Assembly (NCBI RefSeq): GCF_008123965.1
Contig: NZ_VSTH01000049.1
Span: forward strand, 1-64,000
DNA: 64,000 nt
Reading direction: 5' to 3'
Source: Bradyrhizobium hipponense
GTDB lineage: Bacteria > Pseudomonadota > Alphaproteobacteria > Rhizobiales > Xanthobacteraceae
Shown one piece after another: positions 8,325 through 17,450 of the stretch. Each line of letters begins with the position of its first letter. The first letter of the stretch is position 1. The notes under the pieces are model-generated. The model was not told the DNA's origin. It saw only the letters and a list, made by a program, of their open reading frames with translations, and ran no database searches. Made by a program: the position numbers and the translations under genes.

Positions 8325-9659
8325 ATGCGGAAAAACCTGCTGTTCCCACTGGGCGCGCTCACCGGAGCGTGTCTGACCCTCCTCGTATCCGGTCCGCATG
8401 GCGGGCTCTGGGCGGCACGGGCGGCGGTGAGCGCGAACGACGCCTATTCACAGCTCAATTTGTTCGGTGAAGTGTTCGAGCGCGTGAAAGCGACCTATGT
8501 CGAGAAACCCGACAATTCCAAGCTGATCGAAGGCGCGATTACGGGCATGGTGACCTCGCTCGATCCGCATTCGCGCTACATGAACGACAAGGCCTGGACC
8601 GAGATGCAGGAGACCACCTCCGGCGAATTCGGCGGGCTCGGCATCGAAGTCACCATGGAGGAGGGCCTGGTCAAGGTCGTTTCGCCGATCGACGACACGC
8701 CGGCGTCCAAGGCCGGCATCCTGTCGGGCGACTTGATCAGCAAGATCGACGGTGACGCCGTACAGGGCATGACGCTCGAACAGGCCGTCAACAAGATGAA
8801 GGGGCCGGTCGATACCAAGACCAAGCTCACCATCGTGCGCAAGGGCGCCGATGCCCCGCTCGACATCGCCATCACGCGCGAGATCATCCACGTGCGCCCG
8901 GTGCGCTTTCACGTCGAGAACGGCGACATCGGCTATATCCGCGTCACCTCGTTCAACGAGCAGACCACCGACGGTCTGAAGAAGGCGATCGCGGCGATCT
9001 CCAAGGAGGTCCCGCCGGAGAAGCTCGCGGGCTACGTGATGGATCTGCGGAACAATCCGGGCGGTCTGCTCGACCAGGCGGTGTCGGTGTCGAGTGCGTT
9101 CCTGCAGCGTGGCGAGGTCGTGTCGACGCGCGGCCGCAATCCGGAAGAGACCCAGCGCTTCACCGCGCATGGCGGCGATCTCATCAAGGGCAAGCCGCTG
9201 ATCGTGCTGGTCAACGGCGGTTCGGCCTCGGCCTCCGAAATCGTGGCCGGCGCGCTGCACGACCACAAGCGTGCGACGCTGATCGGCACGCGTTCGTTCG
9301 GCAAGGGCTCGGTGCAGACCATCATTCCGCTCGGTGCGGGCAGTGGCGCGCTGGCGCTGACCACGGCGCGATACTACACGCCATCGGGCCGCTCGATCCA
9401 GGCCCAGGGCATCGCGCCCGACATCGAGATCCTCCAGGACGTGCCGGCCGAACTCAAGGGCCGCGTCGACACCATGGGCGAAGCCTCGATGCGCGGTCAT
9501 CTTTCGGCTGCCGACGGCAGCGAGCAGACAGGCTCGCAGTCCTACGTCCCGCCGGAAGAAAAGGACGACAAGGCCCTGCATGCAGCCTACGACTTCCTGC
9601 ACGGCGTCACCGTGAATGCCGCGGCCGCAAAGCCGGCGCCGAAGGCACTGCCGAACTGA
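8325..9659 (+). CDS. ctpA: S41-family carboxy-terminal processing protease (CtpA)
   Basis: A 444-residue periplasmic protease. The N-terminus (MRKNLLFPLGALTGACLTLL) is a signal or anchor segment. It is followed by a helical region (SQLNLFGEVFERVKATYVEK), a PDZ domain (about 95-175, with the GLGIEV carboxylate-binding loop), and the S41 catalytic domain with VNGGSASASEIVAGAL (Ser nucleophile) and GTRSFGKGSVQ (Lys base). CtpA enzymes trim C-terminal tails of envelope proteins and control peptidoglycan hydrolases. I chose ATG 8325; the longer frame adds a non-signal extension. The C-terminal region after the catalytic core (GSQSYVPPEEKDDKAL) is typical of rhizobial CtpA. No envelope partner lies next to it. 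Confidence 0.9.
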   Translation: MRKNLLFPLGALTGACLTLLVSGPHGGLWAARAAVSANDAYSQLNLFGEVFERVKATYVEKPDNSKLIEGAITGMVTSLDPHSRYMNDKAWTEMQETTSGEFGGLGIEVTMEEGLVKVVSPIDDTPASKAGILSGDLISKIDGDAVQGMTLEQAVNKMKGPVDTKTKLTIVRKGADAPLDIAITREIIHVRPVRFHVENGDIGYIRVTSFNEQTTDGLKKAIAAISKEVPPEKLAGYVMDLRNNPGGLLDQAVSVSSAFLQRGEVVSTRGRNPEETQRFTAHGGDLIKGKPLIVLVNGGSASASEIVAGALHDHKRATLIGTRSFGKGSVQTIIPLGAGSGALALTTARYYTPSGRSIQAQGIAPDIEILQDVPAELKGRVDTMGEASMRGHLSAADGSEQTGSQSYVPPEEKDDKALHAAYDFLHGVTVNAAAAKPAPKALPN

Positions 9660-9719
9660 CGACCCCGGAAACGTCGCCCGTGGAAGGCCACCCTCGGGCG
9701 CAAGGCTCGGCCGAAGAAC

Positions 9720-12437
9720 CTAGCCTGCCTCGCGGCGGAGCTCGGTGTCGCCGCGCTGGGCAAGTTGGCTGCGATGGGTCGCGAACAGCTCCAGCACCTT
9801 GTCGGCTGGCTTGGCCGCGCTGAACAGATAGCCCTGCATCTCCGAGCAGCCGAGCGCGCGCAACAGGCGCTGCTGCTCCTCGGTCTCGACGCCTTCGGCC
9901 GTGGTGGTCATGCGGCGGGCGCTGGCGAGGTTGACCACTGCCTGCACGATGCTGGCGGAGCCGTCGGGGCCGGCGATGTCGTTGACGAAGCAGCGGTCGA
10001 TCTTGATCTTGTCGAACGGGAAGCGGTGCAGATAGCTCAGCGACGAGTAGCCGGTACCGAAATCGTCGAGCGCGATGCGCACGCCGATCGCGCGGAGCTG
10101 ATGCAGGATCGCCAGCGCGGTATCGTCGTCGCGGATCAGGACCGCCTCGGTGATCTCGAGCTCGAGCCGGCTTGCCGGAAAATTGGAGGCGGCGAGCGCC
10201 GCCACGATCTTCAGCGCCAGCGTGCCGCTCTTGAACTGCACCGGCGAGATGTTGACGGCGAGGCGGATGTCGTCGGGCCAGTTCGCGGCGTCCCGGCAGG
10301 CGGTGGCCAGTACCCATTCGCCGATCTCGTTGATCAGGCCCGTGTCTTCCGCGATCGGGATGAACTCGGCCGGCGAAACCGTGCCGCGCTCGGGATGGCG
10401 CCAGCGTACCAGTGCCTCGCAGCCGGTGATGCGATCGTCCTTCAGGCTGAGGCAGGGCTGATAGTAGACTTCGAGGCCGCCATGGGCGATGGCGTAGCGC
10501 AGGTCGGTCTCAAGCTGCCGCCGCTCGCGGACCTTGGCGTCCATCTCCGGTTCGAAGAAGCGATAGGTGCGCCGTCCGGCGGCCTTGGCGGCATACATCG
10601 CCATGTCAGCGTTCTTCAGGATCTGGTCCAGCGCTGGCCCGTGTCGCGGCGCCAGCGCGATGCCGATGCTGGCGTCGGTGGTGAGATGATGGCCCATGCA
10701 GTCGAACGGGGTGCGGATGGCTTCGAAGACCCGCGCGACCAGGTCGGTGACCTGATCGGCAGACGTCACCGGGCTCTGCACGATGGCGAACTCGTCGCCG
10801 CCGAGCCGCGCCACGAAATCCGTCGGGCCGGCACAGCGGTTGAGGCTCGACGCAATTGACTTCAGGAGCTCGTCGCCGACGAGATGCCCCAAGGCGTCAT
10901 TGACGCCCTTGAATTCGTCGATGTCGATGTAGTGCACCGCGAGCTCCTCGCCGTGGACGGTGCCCGCCAGCGCCCCGCGCAGATGCTCGTGGAACATGGT
11001 GCGGTTGGGCAGGTCGGTGAGCGCGTCGTAATGGGCGAGGTGGGTGATGCGCTCCTCGGTGCGCCGCCGCTCGGTGATGTCCTCGTGCGTCGCCACCCAG
11101 CCGCCGTCGGCGAGCGGTTCGTTGGCGATCTGGATGGAGCGGCCGTCGGCGGTATCGACCACCATGGAATTGCGCACATGGACGTCGCGCAGCACGCGCG
11201 CGACATACTGGTCGACGTTGCCGGTGAACGAGCCGGTCGCCTTGCGATGCGCGATGATGTCGTGGAAGCTGCAACCAGGCTTCACGATTTCGGCCGACAG
11301 GCTGTACATCTCGACGTAGCGCTGGTTGCATACGACGAGCCGCCGCGAGGCGTCGAACAGCAGCAGGCCCTGCGTCATATTGTTGACGGCGCGGTCGAGG
11401 CGCTGCTTCTCCAGCGTCAGCCGTTTCCGGGAGGCGCGGTGTTGCTCGAGCAGCTTGCGCACGATCGCGATCAGCACGCCAGCGATGGCGAGCGCGGATG
11501 CGCCGGCGACCGAGATCAAAATGCCGATCTGCTCGCGCCAGTCGGTTAGCGCGGCCGCGCGCGTCGTGGTGGCCATCATCAGGATCGGGAAGTGGGGCAG
11601 GGCCCGCGCAGAAATCAGTCGGTCGTCGCCGTCGACTGGACTGATGAAGCGCCCGGCGAAGTGATCGAGCCCGAAGACCCTCTGCTGCTCGAACCCTCCG
11701 GTCTTGAAGTTCCGCCCCATCAATTCATCCGTGTGGGGATAGCGGGCGAGAAGCGTGCCGTCCCGATGCAACATCGAGATCGTGGCGCCTTCGGCGAGCA
11801 CGGCGGACTCGAAGAACTTCTCGAAATTGGCCGGCTCGATGCCGCGCCCGACGACGCCCAGGAACTCGCCGTTCGGTCCGACGATCTTGCGGACGATGAG
11901 GATGGTCCAGGCGCCGGAGATGCGGCTGTACAGCGGCTCGATCAGGACATCGGGTGAATGGGGATCGTATCGGAAGGTACGGAAATAAGCGCGATCGGCA
12001 ACGTTGACCTTGGGTGCCGGCCATGCCGTCGACGAATTGATCAAATTGCCGTCGGCATCGATGATGTTGACGCCGCCAATGTAGGGCAACGCCTCGATCT
12101 TCGAGCGCAGCATCCCGTGAACGTCCTGGCCGGAGAGACCCTTGCGATAGTCCTCCGCGCTCGCAATGCCGGTCGCGCGCACGTAGTCGAAGAAGTCCCT
12201 TTGGATGACGGCGAAATCCTGCAATTGCTGATCGAAATGATGGGCGAGCAGCAACACGGTGTTATCGAGCTCGCGGCCCGAATTGCGTAGCGCACGCTCG
12301 CGGAAATTCTGCGCCATCAGCGTCGCGCCGACGGCGATCGCGGCGATCAGGAATATCCCGCCCACGACCAGCCAGCGGATTGGTCCGCTGCGCACGAGCG
12401 CGGCCTGGTCGAAGAGGCGACTGCAGAATTTCGTCAT
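9720..12437 (-). CDS. Cache-PAS-GGDEF-EAL cyclic-di-GMP signalling protein
   Basis: A 905-residue membrane protein. A first TM helix (about 20-40) and a second one (about 305-330) enclose a periplasmic Cache-type sensor domain (HFDQQLQDFAVIQRDFFDYV, GEFLGVVGRGIEPANFEKFF). A cytoplasmic PAS domain (about 350-455) follows. Then comes a diguanylate cyclase domain with intact RLGGDEFAI, and a phosphodiesterase domain with CEALVRW (EAL), NISPVQF, ALDDFGTGYSSLSYL and AEGVET. Both catalytic motifs are complete, so the protein could make or degrade c-di-GMP depending on the Cache ligand. ATG 12437 (MTKFCSRLF) was chosen over an upstream TTG. It converges on ctpA and is probably monocistronic. Confidence 0.93.
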   Translation of the reverse strand: MTKFCSRLFDQAALVRSGPIRWLVVGGIFLIAAIAVGATLMAQNFRERALRNSGRELDNTVLLLAHHFDQQLQDFAVIQRDFFDYVRATGIASAEDYRKGLSGQDVHGMLRSKIEALPYIGGVNIIDADGNLINSSTAWPAPKVNVADRAYFRTFRYDPHSPDVLIEPLYSRISGAWTILIVRKIVGPNGEFLGVVGRGIEPANFEKFFESAVLAEGATISMLHRDGTLLARYPHTDELMGRNFKTGGFEQQRVFGLDHFAGRFISPVDGDDRLISARALPHFPILMMATTTRAAALTDWREQIGILISVAGASALAIAGVLIAIVRKLLEQHRASRKRLTLEKQRLDRAVNNMTQGLLLFDASRRLVVCNQRYVEMYSLSAEIVKPGCSFHDIIAHRKATGSFTGNVDQYVARVLRDVHVRNSMVVDTADGRSIQIANEPLADGGWVATHEDITERRRTEERITHLAHYDALTDLPNRTMFHEHLRGALAGTVHGEELAVHYIDIDEFKGVNDALGHLVGDELLKSIASSLNRCAGPTDFVARLGGDEFAIVQSPVTSADQVTDLVARVFEAIRTPFDCMGHHLTTDASIGIALAPRHGPALDQILKNADMAMYAAKAAGRRTYRFFEPEMDAKVRERRQLETDLRYAIAHGGLEVYYQPCLSLKDDRITGCEALVRWRHPERGTVSPAEFIPIAEDTGLINEIGEWVLATACRDAANWPDDIRLAVNISPVQFKSGTLALKIVAALAASNFPASRLELEITEAVLIRDDDTALAILHQLRAIGVRIALDDFGTGYSSLSYLHRFPFDKIKIDRCFVNDIAGPDGSASIVQAVVNLASARRMTTTAEGVETEEQQRLLRALGCSEMQGYLFSAAKPADKVLELFATHRSQLAQRGDTELRREAG

Positions 12438-12678
12438 TGGTTTCGATCGCTGTCGTGCACACGCCAGGGTCAATCCTTGAGCCCGGAAACATCCGTTGGT
12501 TTAGGGGAACGGTATGGAGGCGAAGTTAGGAAGAGCGGTTAATTCAGCATGAATCGACCCGCGCAAATGCGAGTAATGCACGAGACGGAGACGTGCAGAA
12601 ACTGCCGCAAATGGTCGCTACCGCCTAACCTGCCGGCGATGCTCCACGCCGGCACGCAAGGCACCAAGTTCCGATCGA

Positions 12679-13932
12679 TCAGCGTCTCGCTGCGCCAACC
12701 GTCGCCCGGCCGCCCGGCGCCAGGACCGCCGCCACGATCAGCGCCGCGACGACGTTCGCGGTGGCGCTGATCAGGATCGGTACCGTGTAGCTGTGCATGA
12801 GGTCGTACGCGAAGCCGGCGGCGCTGGGGCCGATCAGCGTGCCGAACGCGACACTGGTATAGAGGATACCAATGATCCCGCTGACGTTGCGTCCACCAAA
12901 ATAGTCCATGACGACGGCAGGGAGGACCGCGACCCAGCCGCCGTAGAACGCGCCGTAAACGAAGGCGAAGGCGGCGAGGGCCCATACATTGATCGATATC
13001 GCCCAGATCGCAAGCGTCACCGCCATGCCCGCAAACATCAGCAGCAGGGCCGAGGTCCGGCCCATGCGATCGGCAAGCCCGCCGAGCAGGAACCGGCCGG
13101 CGGTGCTGCCGATGCCGATCACGCCGAGCAGCAGCACTGCGGTTGTCGGTGTCACGCCGTGGTCGCTGGCATAAGGGACGAGATGCACGAACGGCACGAA
13201 CACGCCGAATGCGCAGATCAAGCAGGCGACGTAGAGCGCGATGAAATTACGCGAGCGCACCGCCTCGGCAATAGATGCGCCGGCCGCGCGGCTCGAGCCC
13301 GTCGCCAGCGCCTGATCGCCGTCGGGGCCGAGACCGCGATCGCGTGGATCGTTTTCGATGAGCAGCGCCAGGACGCCGCCAATGGCCGCCGCCAGCAGCC
13401 CCAGCGCCAGATAGGCGCCGCGCCAGCCCAGCATCTCGATGAGGAGTGTCGCGAGCGGCGGCATCGCCAACGTGCCGACGCCGATCCCGCTGACCGCAAG
13501 GCCGGAGGCAAAGCCGCGCCGGCGCACGAACCAGCGCTGCACCGCGCCGATCGCCGGCACGTAGGCGCAGCCGACCCCGACCCCGACCCCAAGCCCGTAG
13601 GCGAGATAGACCTCGGCGAGACTGCGCGCGAAGCCAGCCGCGAAGAGACCAAGACCGGTGAGCAGCATGCCGATCACAGCAAGCACGCGCGAACCGAAGC
13701 GGTCGGCAAGCGGTCCGCTGATGATGCCGAGGCCAAAATAGAGAAAGCCGGCGAGAGAGAACACCAGCGAGACTGAGCCGCGCGAGGCGCCGAATTCGAG
13801 CTGCAGCGGCTTGAGGAATGCACTGAAGGTGTAGGCGCAACCGAAGCCGACAAGCGTGACCGCGAACGCACCGGCGACAACGAACCAGCCGCGAAAAATG
13901 CTCCGATGAGCCAATGTGGATTGAATGGTCAA
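12679..13932 (-). CDS. MFS transporter (monocarboxylate/oxalate-formate-like), TTG start
   Basis: A 417-residue protein with 12 predicted membrane helices, an MFS signature between helices 2 and 3 (GPLADRFGSR) and its counterpart in the second half (GGLADRMGR). The pattern FRGWFVVAGAFAVTLVGFG at the first helix and GLGVGVGVGCAYVP resemble the monocarboxylate and oxalate/formate transporter branch. The best start is a TTG at 13932, preceded by GGAGGT that lies inside the last codons of the upstream amidase; the TTG begins two bases after the amidase TAA. The in-frame ATG at 13974 would force a 40-base overlap. The pairing with an amidase suggests uptake of the amide substrate or export of its acid product. 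Confidence 0.88.
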   Translation of the reverse strand: MTIQSTLAHRSIFRGWFVVAGAFAVTLVGFGCAYTFSAFLKPLQLEFGASRGSVSLVFSLAGFLYFGLGIISGPLADRFGSRVLAVIGMLLTGLGLFAAGFARSLAEVYLAYGLGVGVGVGCAYVPAIGAVQRWFVRRRGFASGLAVSGIGVGTLAMPPLATLLIEMLGWRGAYLALGLLAAAIGGVLALLIENDPRDRGLGPDGDQALATGSSRAAGASIAEAVRSRNFIALYVACLICAFGVFVPFVHLVPYASDHGVTPTTAVLLLGVIGIGSTAGRFLLGGLADRMGRTSALLLMFAGMAVTLAIWAISINVWALAAFAFVYGAFYGGWVAVLPAVVMDYFGGRNVSGIIGILYTSVAFGTLIGPSAAGFAYDLMHSYTVPILISATANVVAALIVAAVLAPGGRATVGAARR

Positions 13933-13934
13933 TG

Positions 13935-15344
13935 TTACCTCCGCCAAGGGAGGGCAGGATGGCGGCAATGCCATGACGTGACGCGATGGAACGCCGCGCC
14001 GGCGCGCACGAGCATGGCCTCGTCGAGATGAGCGGCGACGAGTTGGAACGCGATCGGCAATCCGTCCGCCGATGCTCCGCCCGGCAGTGTGATCGTGGGA
14101 TGACCGGTCATGTCGAACGTGCAGGTGTAGCGCTGCATTTTCGCGATCAGGTCCGGCTGCTCGCCGAGCGTTCGGATCATCGCGAGCGTCACAGGCGGAA
14201 ATGGGTGCACCGGGATCAGCAGCAGGTCGATGGTTTCGAACAGCGCAGTCACCTGCCCGCGCAGCGCCAGCCGCCGCAGCAGGATCTTTTGATAATCGAG
14301 AGCAGAGAGCGCGCGACCGGCCTCGATGACCGAGGCGAGGATTGGGCCATACTCATCCTTGCGGGCGGGATAGGTCGCCTCGTGCGCGACGGCAGCTTCC
14401 ACCGCACAATTCGGCGCCCAATCGGCGATCGCCTGCATCACGTCGGGAAATTGGACATCGACGATGTCAGCGCCAAGTGCGCGGAAAGCATCGACGGCGT
14501 CAGTCAATACACGCTGCGTCGCAACGTCCACGTCGTCGCTGTTCCAGGCTGCGTCGACGCCGATCCGCAAGCCCCGCACGTCCTGTTTGGCCTCGGCCAA
14601 ATAGTCGGGCACGGGATCGACCAGCGAGGTCGGATCGTTCGGGTCGTGTCCAGCGATGACGCCGAGCAGGGCGGCGACGTCGGCAGCGCTGCGGCCGATC
14701 GGTCCGGCATGGTCGAGGCTCGCCGCCAGCTCGAACATGCCGTGGCGGCTGACGCGGCCCCAGCTTGGCTTCAGCCCGGTCAGTCCGTTGGCGGCGCAGG
14801 GCCAGCGGATCGAGCCGCCAGTGTCGGAGCCGAGCGAACCGAAGCAAAGTCCGGCGGCCGTTGCGACCGCAGGGCCGCTGGATGAAATGCCCGGCCAATA
14901 ATCCGCATTCCACGGATTCTTCGGCGGAGTTACGAACGGATGGTGATCGGAATATGCGCCTTCCGTAAGCTGCAGCTTGCCGAGCACAACGGCGCCTGCG
15001 TCCTTGAGCCGTCGCACGACGGTTGCGTCCTCGCTGGGACGAAAATCGCGATGCAGCGTGGTGCCGGCCGCCGTCGGAATGCCCTTGGTCCAGAACAGAT
15101 CCTTCAGTGCAATCGGCACGCCATGCAGTGGCCCCCGATACCGGCCATGGGCTATTTCGGCGTCCGCGGTCTTCGCGTCGGCGATGGCCGTTTCCGCCGT
15201 CACGTGAACATAGGCGTCGAGTTCAGGGTCGTGGGTACCGATACGGTCGAGTTGCGCACGCGTCACGTCCAGCGCGGAAACTGCGCGCGCTTTGAGGCGT
15301 GCAGCGAGCTCTGTAAGTTCGAGATAGTGCAGGGCATCAGCCAC
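13935..15344 (-). CDS. Amidase-signature family hydrolase
   Basis: A 469-residue amidase with the Ser-cisSer-Lys triad: Lys in PIALKDLFW, the Ser-rich loop GISSSGPAVATAAG, and GSDTGGSIRWP. The substrate is unknown; the family includes aliphatic and aryl amidases, carbamate hydrolases and the GatA subunit. A GatA role is unlikely because no gatB/gatC is near and the C-terminus differs. The GTG at 15344 (VADALHYLELTELAARLK) was chosen because family members begin at this level and GGAG lies upstream. It is the first gene of an operon with the MFS gene, divergent from the CGNR regulator, with two palindromic sites in the shared promoter region. Confidence 0.9.
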   Translation of the reverse strand: MADALHYLELTELAARLKARAVSALDVTRAQLDRIGTHDPELDAYVHVTAETAIADAKTADAEIAHGRYRGPLHGVPIALKDLFWTKGIPTAAGTTLHRDFRPSEDATVVRRLKDAGAVVLGKLQLTEGAYSDHHPFVTPPKNPWNADYWPGISSSGPAVATAAGLCFGSLGSDTGGSIRWPCAANGLTGLKPSWGRVSRHGMFELAASLDHAGPIGRSAADVAALLGVIAGHDPNDPTSLVDPVPDYLAEAKQDVRGLRIGVDAAWNSDDVDVATQRVLTDAVDAFRALGADIVDVQFPDVMQAIADWAPNCAVEAAVAHEATYPARKDEYGPILASVIEAGRALSALDYQKILLRRLALRGQVTALFETIDLLLIPVHPFPPVTLAMIRTLGEQPDLIAKMQRYTCTFDMTGHPTITLPGGASADGLPIAFQLVAAHLDEAMLVRAGAAFHRVTSWHCRHPALPWRR

Positions 15345-15395
15345 GGCTCGCGATCTCCGTCTTGTTATTGCGATGACCACTCGATAAGAGTCTCA

Positions 15396-15422
15396 ACACC
15401 GGTATAATTGATATACTGGTGT
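15396..15422. promoter_or_regulatory. Operator-like palindrome 1 (amidase/CGNR divergent promoter)
   Basis: Arms ACACCGGTATA and TATACTGGTGT flank a 5-base centre, with one mismatch. The half site TACTGGTGT recurs 37 bases further on in palindrome 2, which suggests two binding sites for one dimeric regulator. Confidence 0.6.
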
Positions 15423-15434
15423 CTAACCTTGTCA

Positions 15435-15457
15435 ACCAGTAAACATGTCTTACTGGT
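15435..15457. promoter_or_regulatory. Operator-like palindrome 2 (before the CGNR gene)
   Basis: Perfect 8-base arms ACCAGTAA and TTACTGGT flank 7 bases (ACATGTC). It ends 21 bases before the CGNR start codon, a position suited to autorepression. GGTGTTCC is also directly repeated at 15455 and 15470. Confidence 0.6.
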
Positions 15458-15478
15458 GTTCCAATCTTTGGTGTTCCG

Positions 15479-16072
15479 ATGTCGAAAGAGTCGCGCAAAT
15501 TCAAAGTTCCCGATGAGCTGGCGAACGTCTACGACTTCGCCAACACGCTCGATCTTCGCCGTTTCATGCAATACGGCGTGGAGCACCCGCAGGGCGACGA
15601 GCTCGCCGGGCCGAAGCAGCTTGCGGACTGGATGCAGGAACGCGGGCTCGATACTGGGGGCGGTCGTGTCACACTCCCGATGTTCGAGACCGCGCTGCGG
15701 CTGCGCGAGGCGCTACGCGCCTATCTGCAGTGCGAGCCGGCCGAGCGGCGTCGGAACGAGGATGTGCTCGGCGCGCTCGATGACGCGCTGGCGCCGTTTC
15801 CGTTACGGGTGGAGGCGCGTGCCGGGCGGGGTGCGATATTGTCGGCGGCGCGCGAGGATGCGCTCGCAGGCCTGTCGGCCATCGCGATCGAGCTGCACGA
15901 TGCAACGCTTATGGGGACGTTGGACCGGCTGAAGATGTGCGCATCTGAGGAATGCCGCCGGGTGTTCTTCGACCGGTCGAAACCATCGACGCGGCGATGG
16001 TGCATGTCAACGCTGTGCGGCAATCGGATGAAGACGCGCGCTTACCGCGAACGTCAGCGCCAGGCGAGATAG
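15479..16072 (+). CDS. CGNR zinc-finger transcriptional regulator (ABATE domain)
   Basis: A 197-residue protein with the two-part layout of the family: an N-terminal ABATE domain (about 15-140) and a C-terminal treble-clef zinc finger with Cys154, Cys159, Cys175 and Cys180, the last opening the diagnostic CGNR motif (180-183). CGNR proteins are putative ligand-responsive repressors. It faces the amidase-MFS operon across a 134-base gap that holds two palindromes, so it probably controls that operon and itself. ATG 15479 gives the expected N-terminus; its ribosome site is weak. It converges on moaC, with 14 bases between the stops. Confidence 0.9.
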   Translation: MSKESRKFKVPDELANVYDFANTLDLRRFMQYGVEHPQGDELAGPKQLADWMQERGLDTGGGRVTLPMFETALRLREALRAYLQCEPAERRRNEDVLGALDDALAPFPLRVEARAGRGAILSAAREDALAGLSAIAIELHDATLMGTLDRLKMCASEECRRVFFDRSKPSTRRWCMSTLCGNRMKTRAYRERQRQAR

Positions 16073-16086
16073 ATCGGGGCCCACGC

Positions 16087-16620
16087 TCAGGCGCGGTAGT
16101 GGCCCGACTTGCCGCCGAGCTTCTCGACGAGATGGATGCCTTCGATGCGCACGCCGCGCTCGACCGCCTTGATCATGTCGTAGATGGTGAGGCAGGCAAC
16201 CGACACCGCGGTGAGCGCCTCCATCTCGACGCCGGTGGGACCCGTCACCTTCACGCTGGCACGGACGAGGCAGCCCGGCAACTTTGCGTCAGGTTCGATG
16301 TCGACCGTGACCTTCGACAGCGCCAGCGGATGGCAGAGCGGAATGAGTTCGGAGGTGCGCTTGGCCGCCATGATGCCGGCGATCCGTGCGGTGCCGAGCA
16401 CGTCGCCCTTCTTGGCATTGCCGGAGACGATCAGATCGAGCGTCGCCTTGCTCATGACGACGCGCCCCTCCGCGACCGCGAGCCGTTCGCTCGCGGGCTT
16501 GTCCGACACGTCCACCATCCGCGCCTCGCCGGAGGCGCCGATATGGGTGAGGGCAGGGCTGGCCTTGGTCTTGGAAGACTTCGTCCTGGCGGGCTTCGTC
16601 TCGGACGGCTTGCGCGCCAT
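16087..16620 (-). CDS. moaC: Cyclic pyranopterin monophosphate synthase MoaC
   Basis: A 177-residue MoaC, which converts the MoaA product into cyclic pyranopterin monophosphate in molybdenum cofactor synthesis. Family motifs are present: LIPLCHPL (substrate pocket), [20 protein letters not shown], and the Lys-rich end [11 protein letters not shown]. The first 30 residues are a Lys/Ser/Thr/Ala-rich extension that is not part of the core fold. ATG 16620 starts one base after the trpC TGA, so translation is coupled to trpC. The usual downstream partners moeA and lexA are displaced by 10 kb. Confidence 0.95.
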   Translation of the reverse strand: MARKPSETKPARTKSSKTKASPALTHIGASGEARMVDVSDKPASERLAVAEGRVVMSKATLDLIVSGNAKKGDVLGTARIAGIMAAKRTSELIPLCHPLALSKVTVDIEPDAKLPGCLVRASVKVTGPTGVEMEALTAVSVACLTIYDMIKAVERGVRIEGIHLVEKLGGKSGHYRA

Positions 16621-16621
16621 G

Positions 16622-17443
16622 TCAGCGCGTACCTGTCGCACGTGACGCGTTCTCGCGCGCGAGCAGCGTGCGGGTCGCCGCGGTCACGTCGTCTTGCCGC
16701 ATCAGGCTTTCGCCGACCAGGAAAGTCGACATGCCTACGCGTTCGAGCCGGGTGAGGTCTGCCGGCGTGAAGATGCCGCTCTCGCCGACCATCAGCCGCT
16801 CTTGCGGGATCAGCGGCGCCAGTACCTCGCTGGTCGCAAGCGTGGTCTCGAAGGTGCGCAGGTTGCGGTTGTTGACGCCGATCATCGGCGAACGCAGCTT
16901 CAGCGCGCGGTCGAGCTCGGCGCGGTCGTGGATCTCGATCAGCACGTCCATGCCGTAGGCGAGGGCGGCGTCTTCGAGATCCTTGGCTGTGGCATCGTCG
17001 AGCGCGGCCATAATAATGAGGATGCAATCGGCGCCATGCGCGCGCGCCTCGACCACTTGGTAGGTGTCGAACATGAAATCCTTGCGCAGCACCGGCAGTG
17101 ATGTCGCCGCGCGCGCCGCCACCATGAAATCCAGATGGCCCTGGAACGAAGGCGTATCGGTCAGTATCGACAGACAGGCGGCGCCGCCGGCCTCATAGGC
17201 CTTGGCGAGCAGCGGTGGATCGAAATCGGCACGGATCAGCCCCTTGGACGGCGAGGCCTTCTTGACCTCGGCGATGAGCGCGTAATCGCCGTTGGCGTGC
17301 TTGGCCTTGATCGCGCGCACGAAGCCGCGCGGTGCACCCTGCGCCTGGGCCTTCGCCTCGACAGACAACAGCGGCTGCGCGCGCTTGGCGGCTGCGATCT
17401 CCTCGCGCTTGTACGCTTCGATCCTGGTCAGGATATCCGACAT
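16622..17443 (-). CDS. trpC: Indole-3-glycerol phosphate synthase
   Basis: A 273-residue single-domain TIM barrel that closes the indole ring in tryptophan synthesis. Motifs seen are [17 protein letters not shown] (catalytic Lys), [23 protein letters not shown] and [16 protein letters not shown]. It is not fused to PRAI. It lies seven bases after trpD and is followed at once by moaC, so trpD-trpC-moaC form one transcription unit. Confidence 0.96.
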   Translation of the reverse strand: MSDILTRIEAYKREEIAAAKRAQPLLSVEAKAQAQGAPRGFVRAIKAKHANGDYALIAEVKKASPSKGLIRADFDPPLLAKAYEAGGAACLSILTDTPSFQGHLDFMVAARAATSLPVLRKDFMFDTYQVVEARAHGADCILIIMAALDDATAKDLEDAALAYGMDVLIEIHDRAELDRALKLRSPMIGVNNRNLRTFETTLATSEVLAPLIPQERLMVGESGIFTPADLTRLERVGMSTFLVGESLMRQDDVTAATRTLLARENASRATGTR

Positions 17444-17450
17444 GTGAAAC

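Noticed and set aside
12539..12985. 148-codon frame at the end of the MFS gene
   Set aside because: It lies mostly inside the MFS gene in another frame, is Arg/Gly-rich and has no ribosome site.
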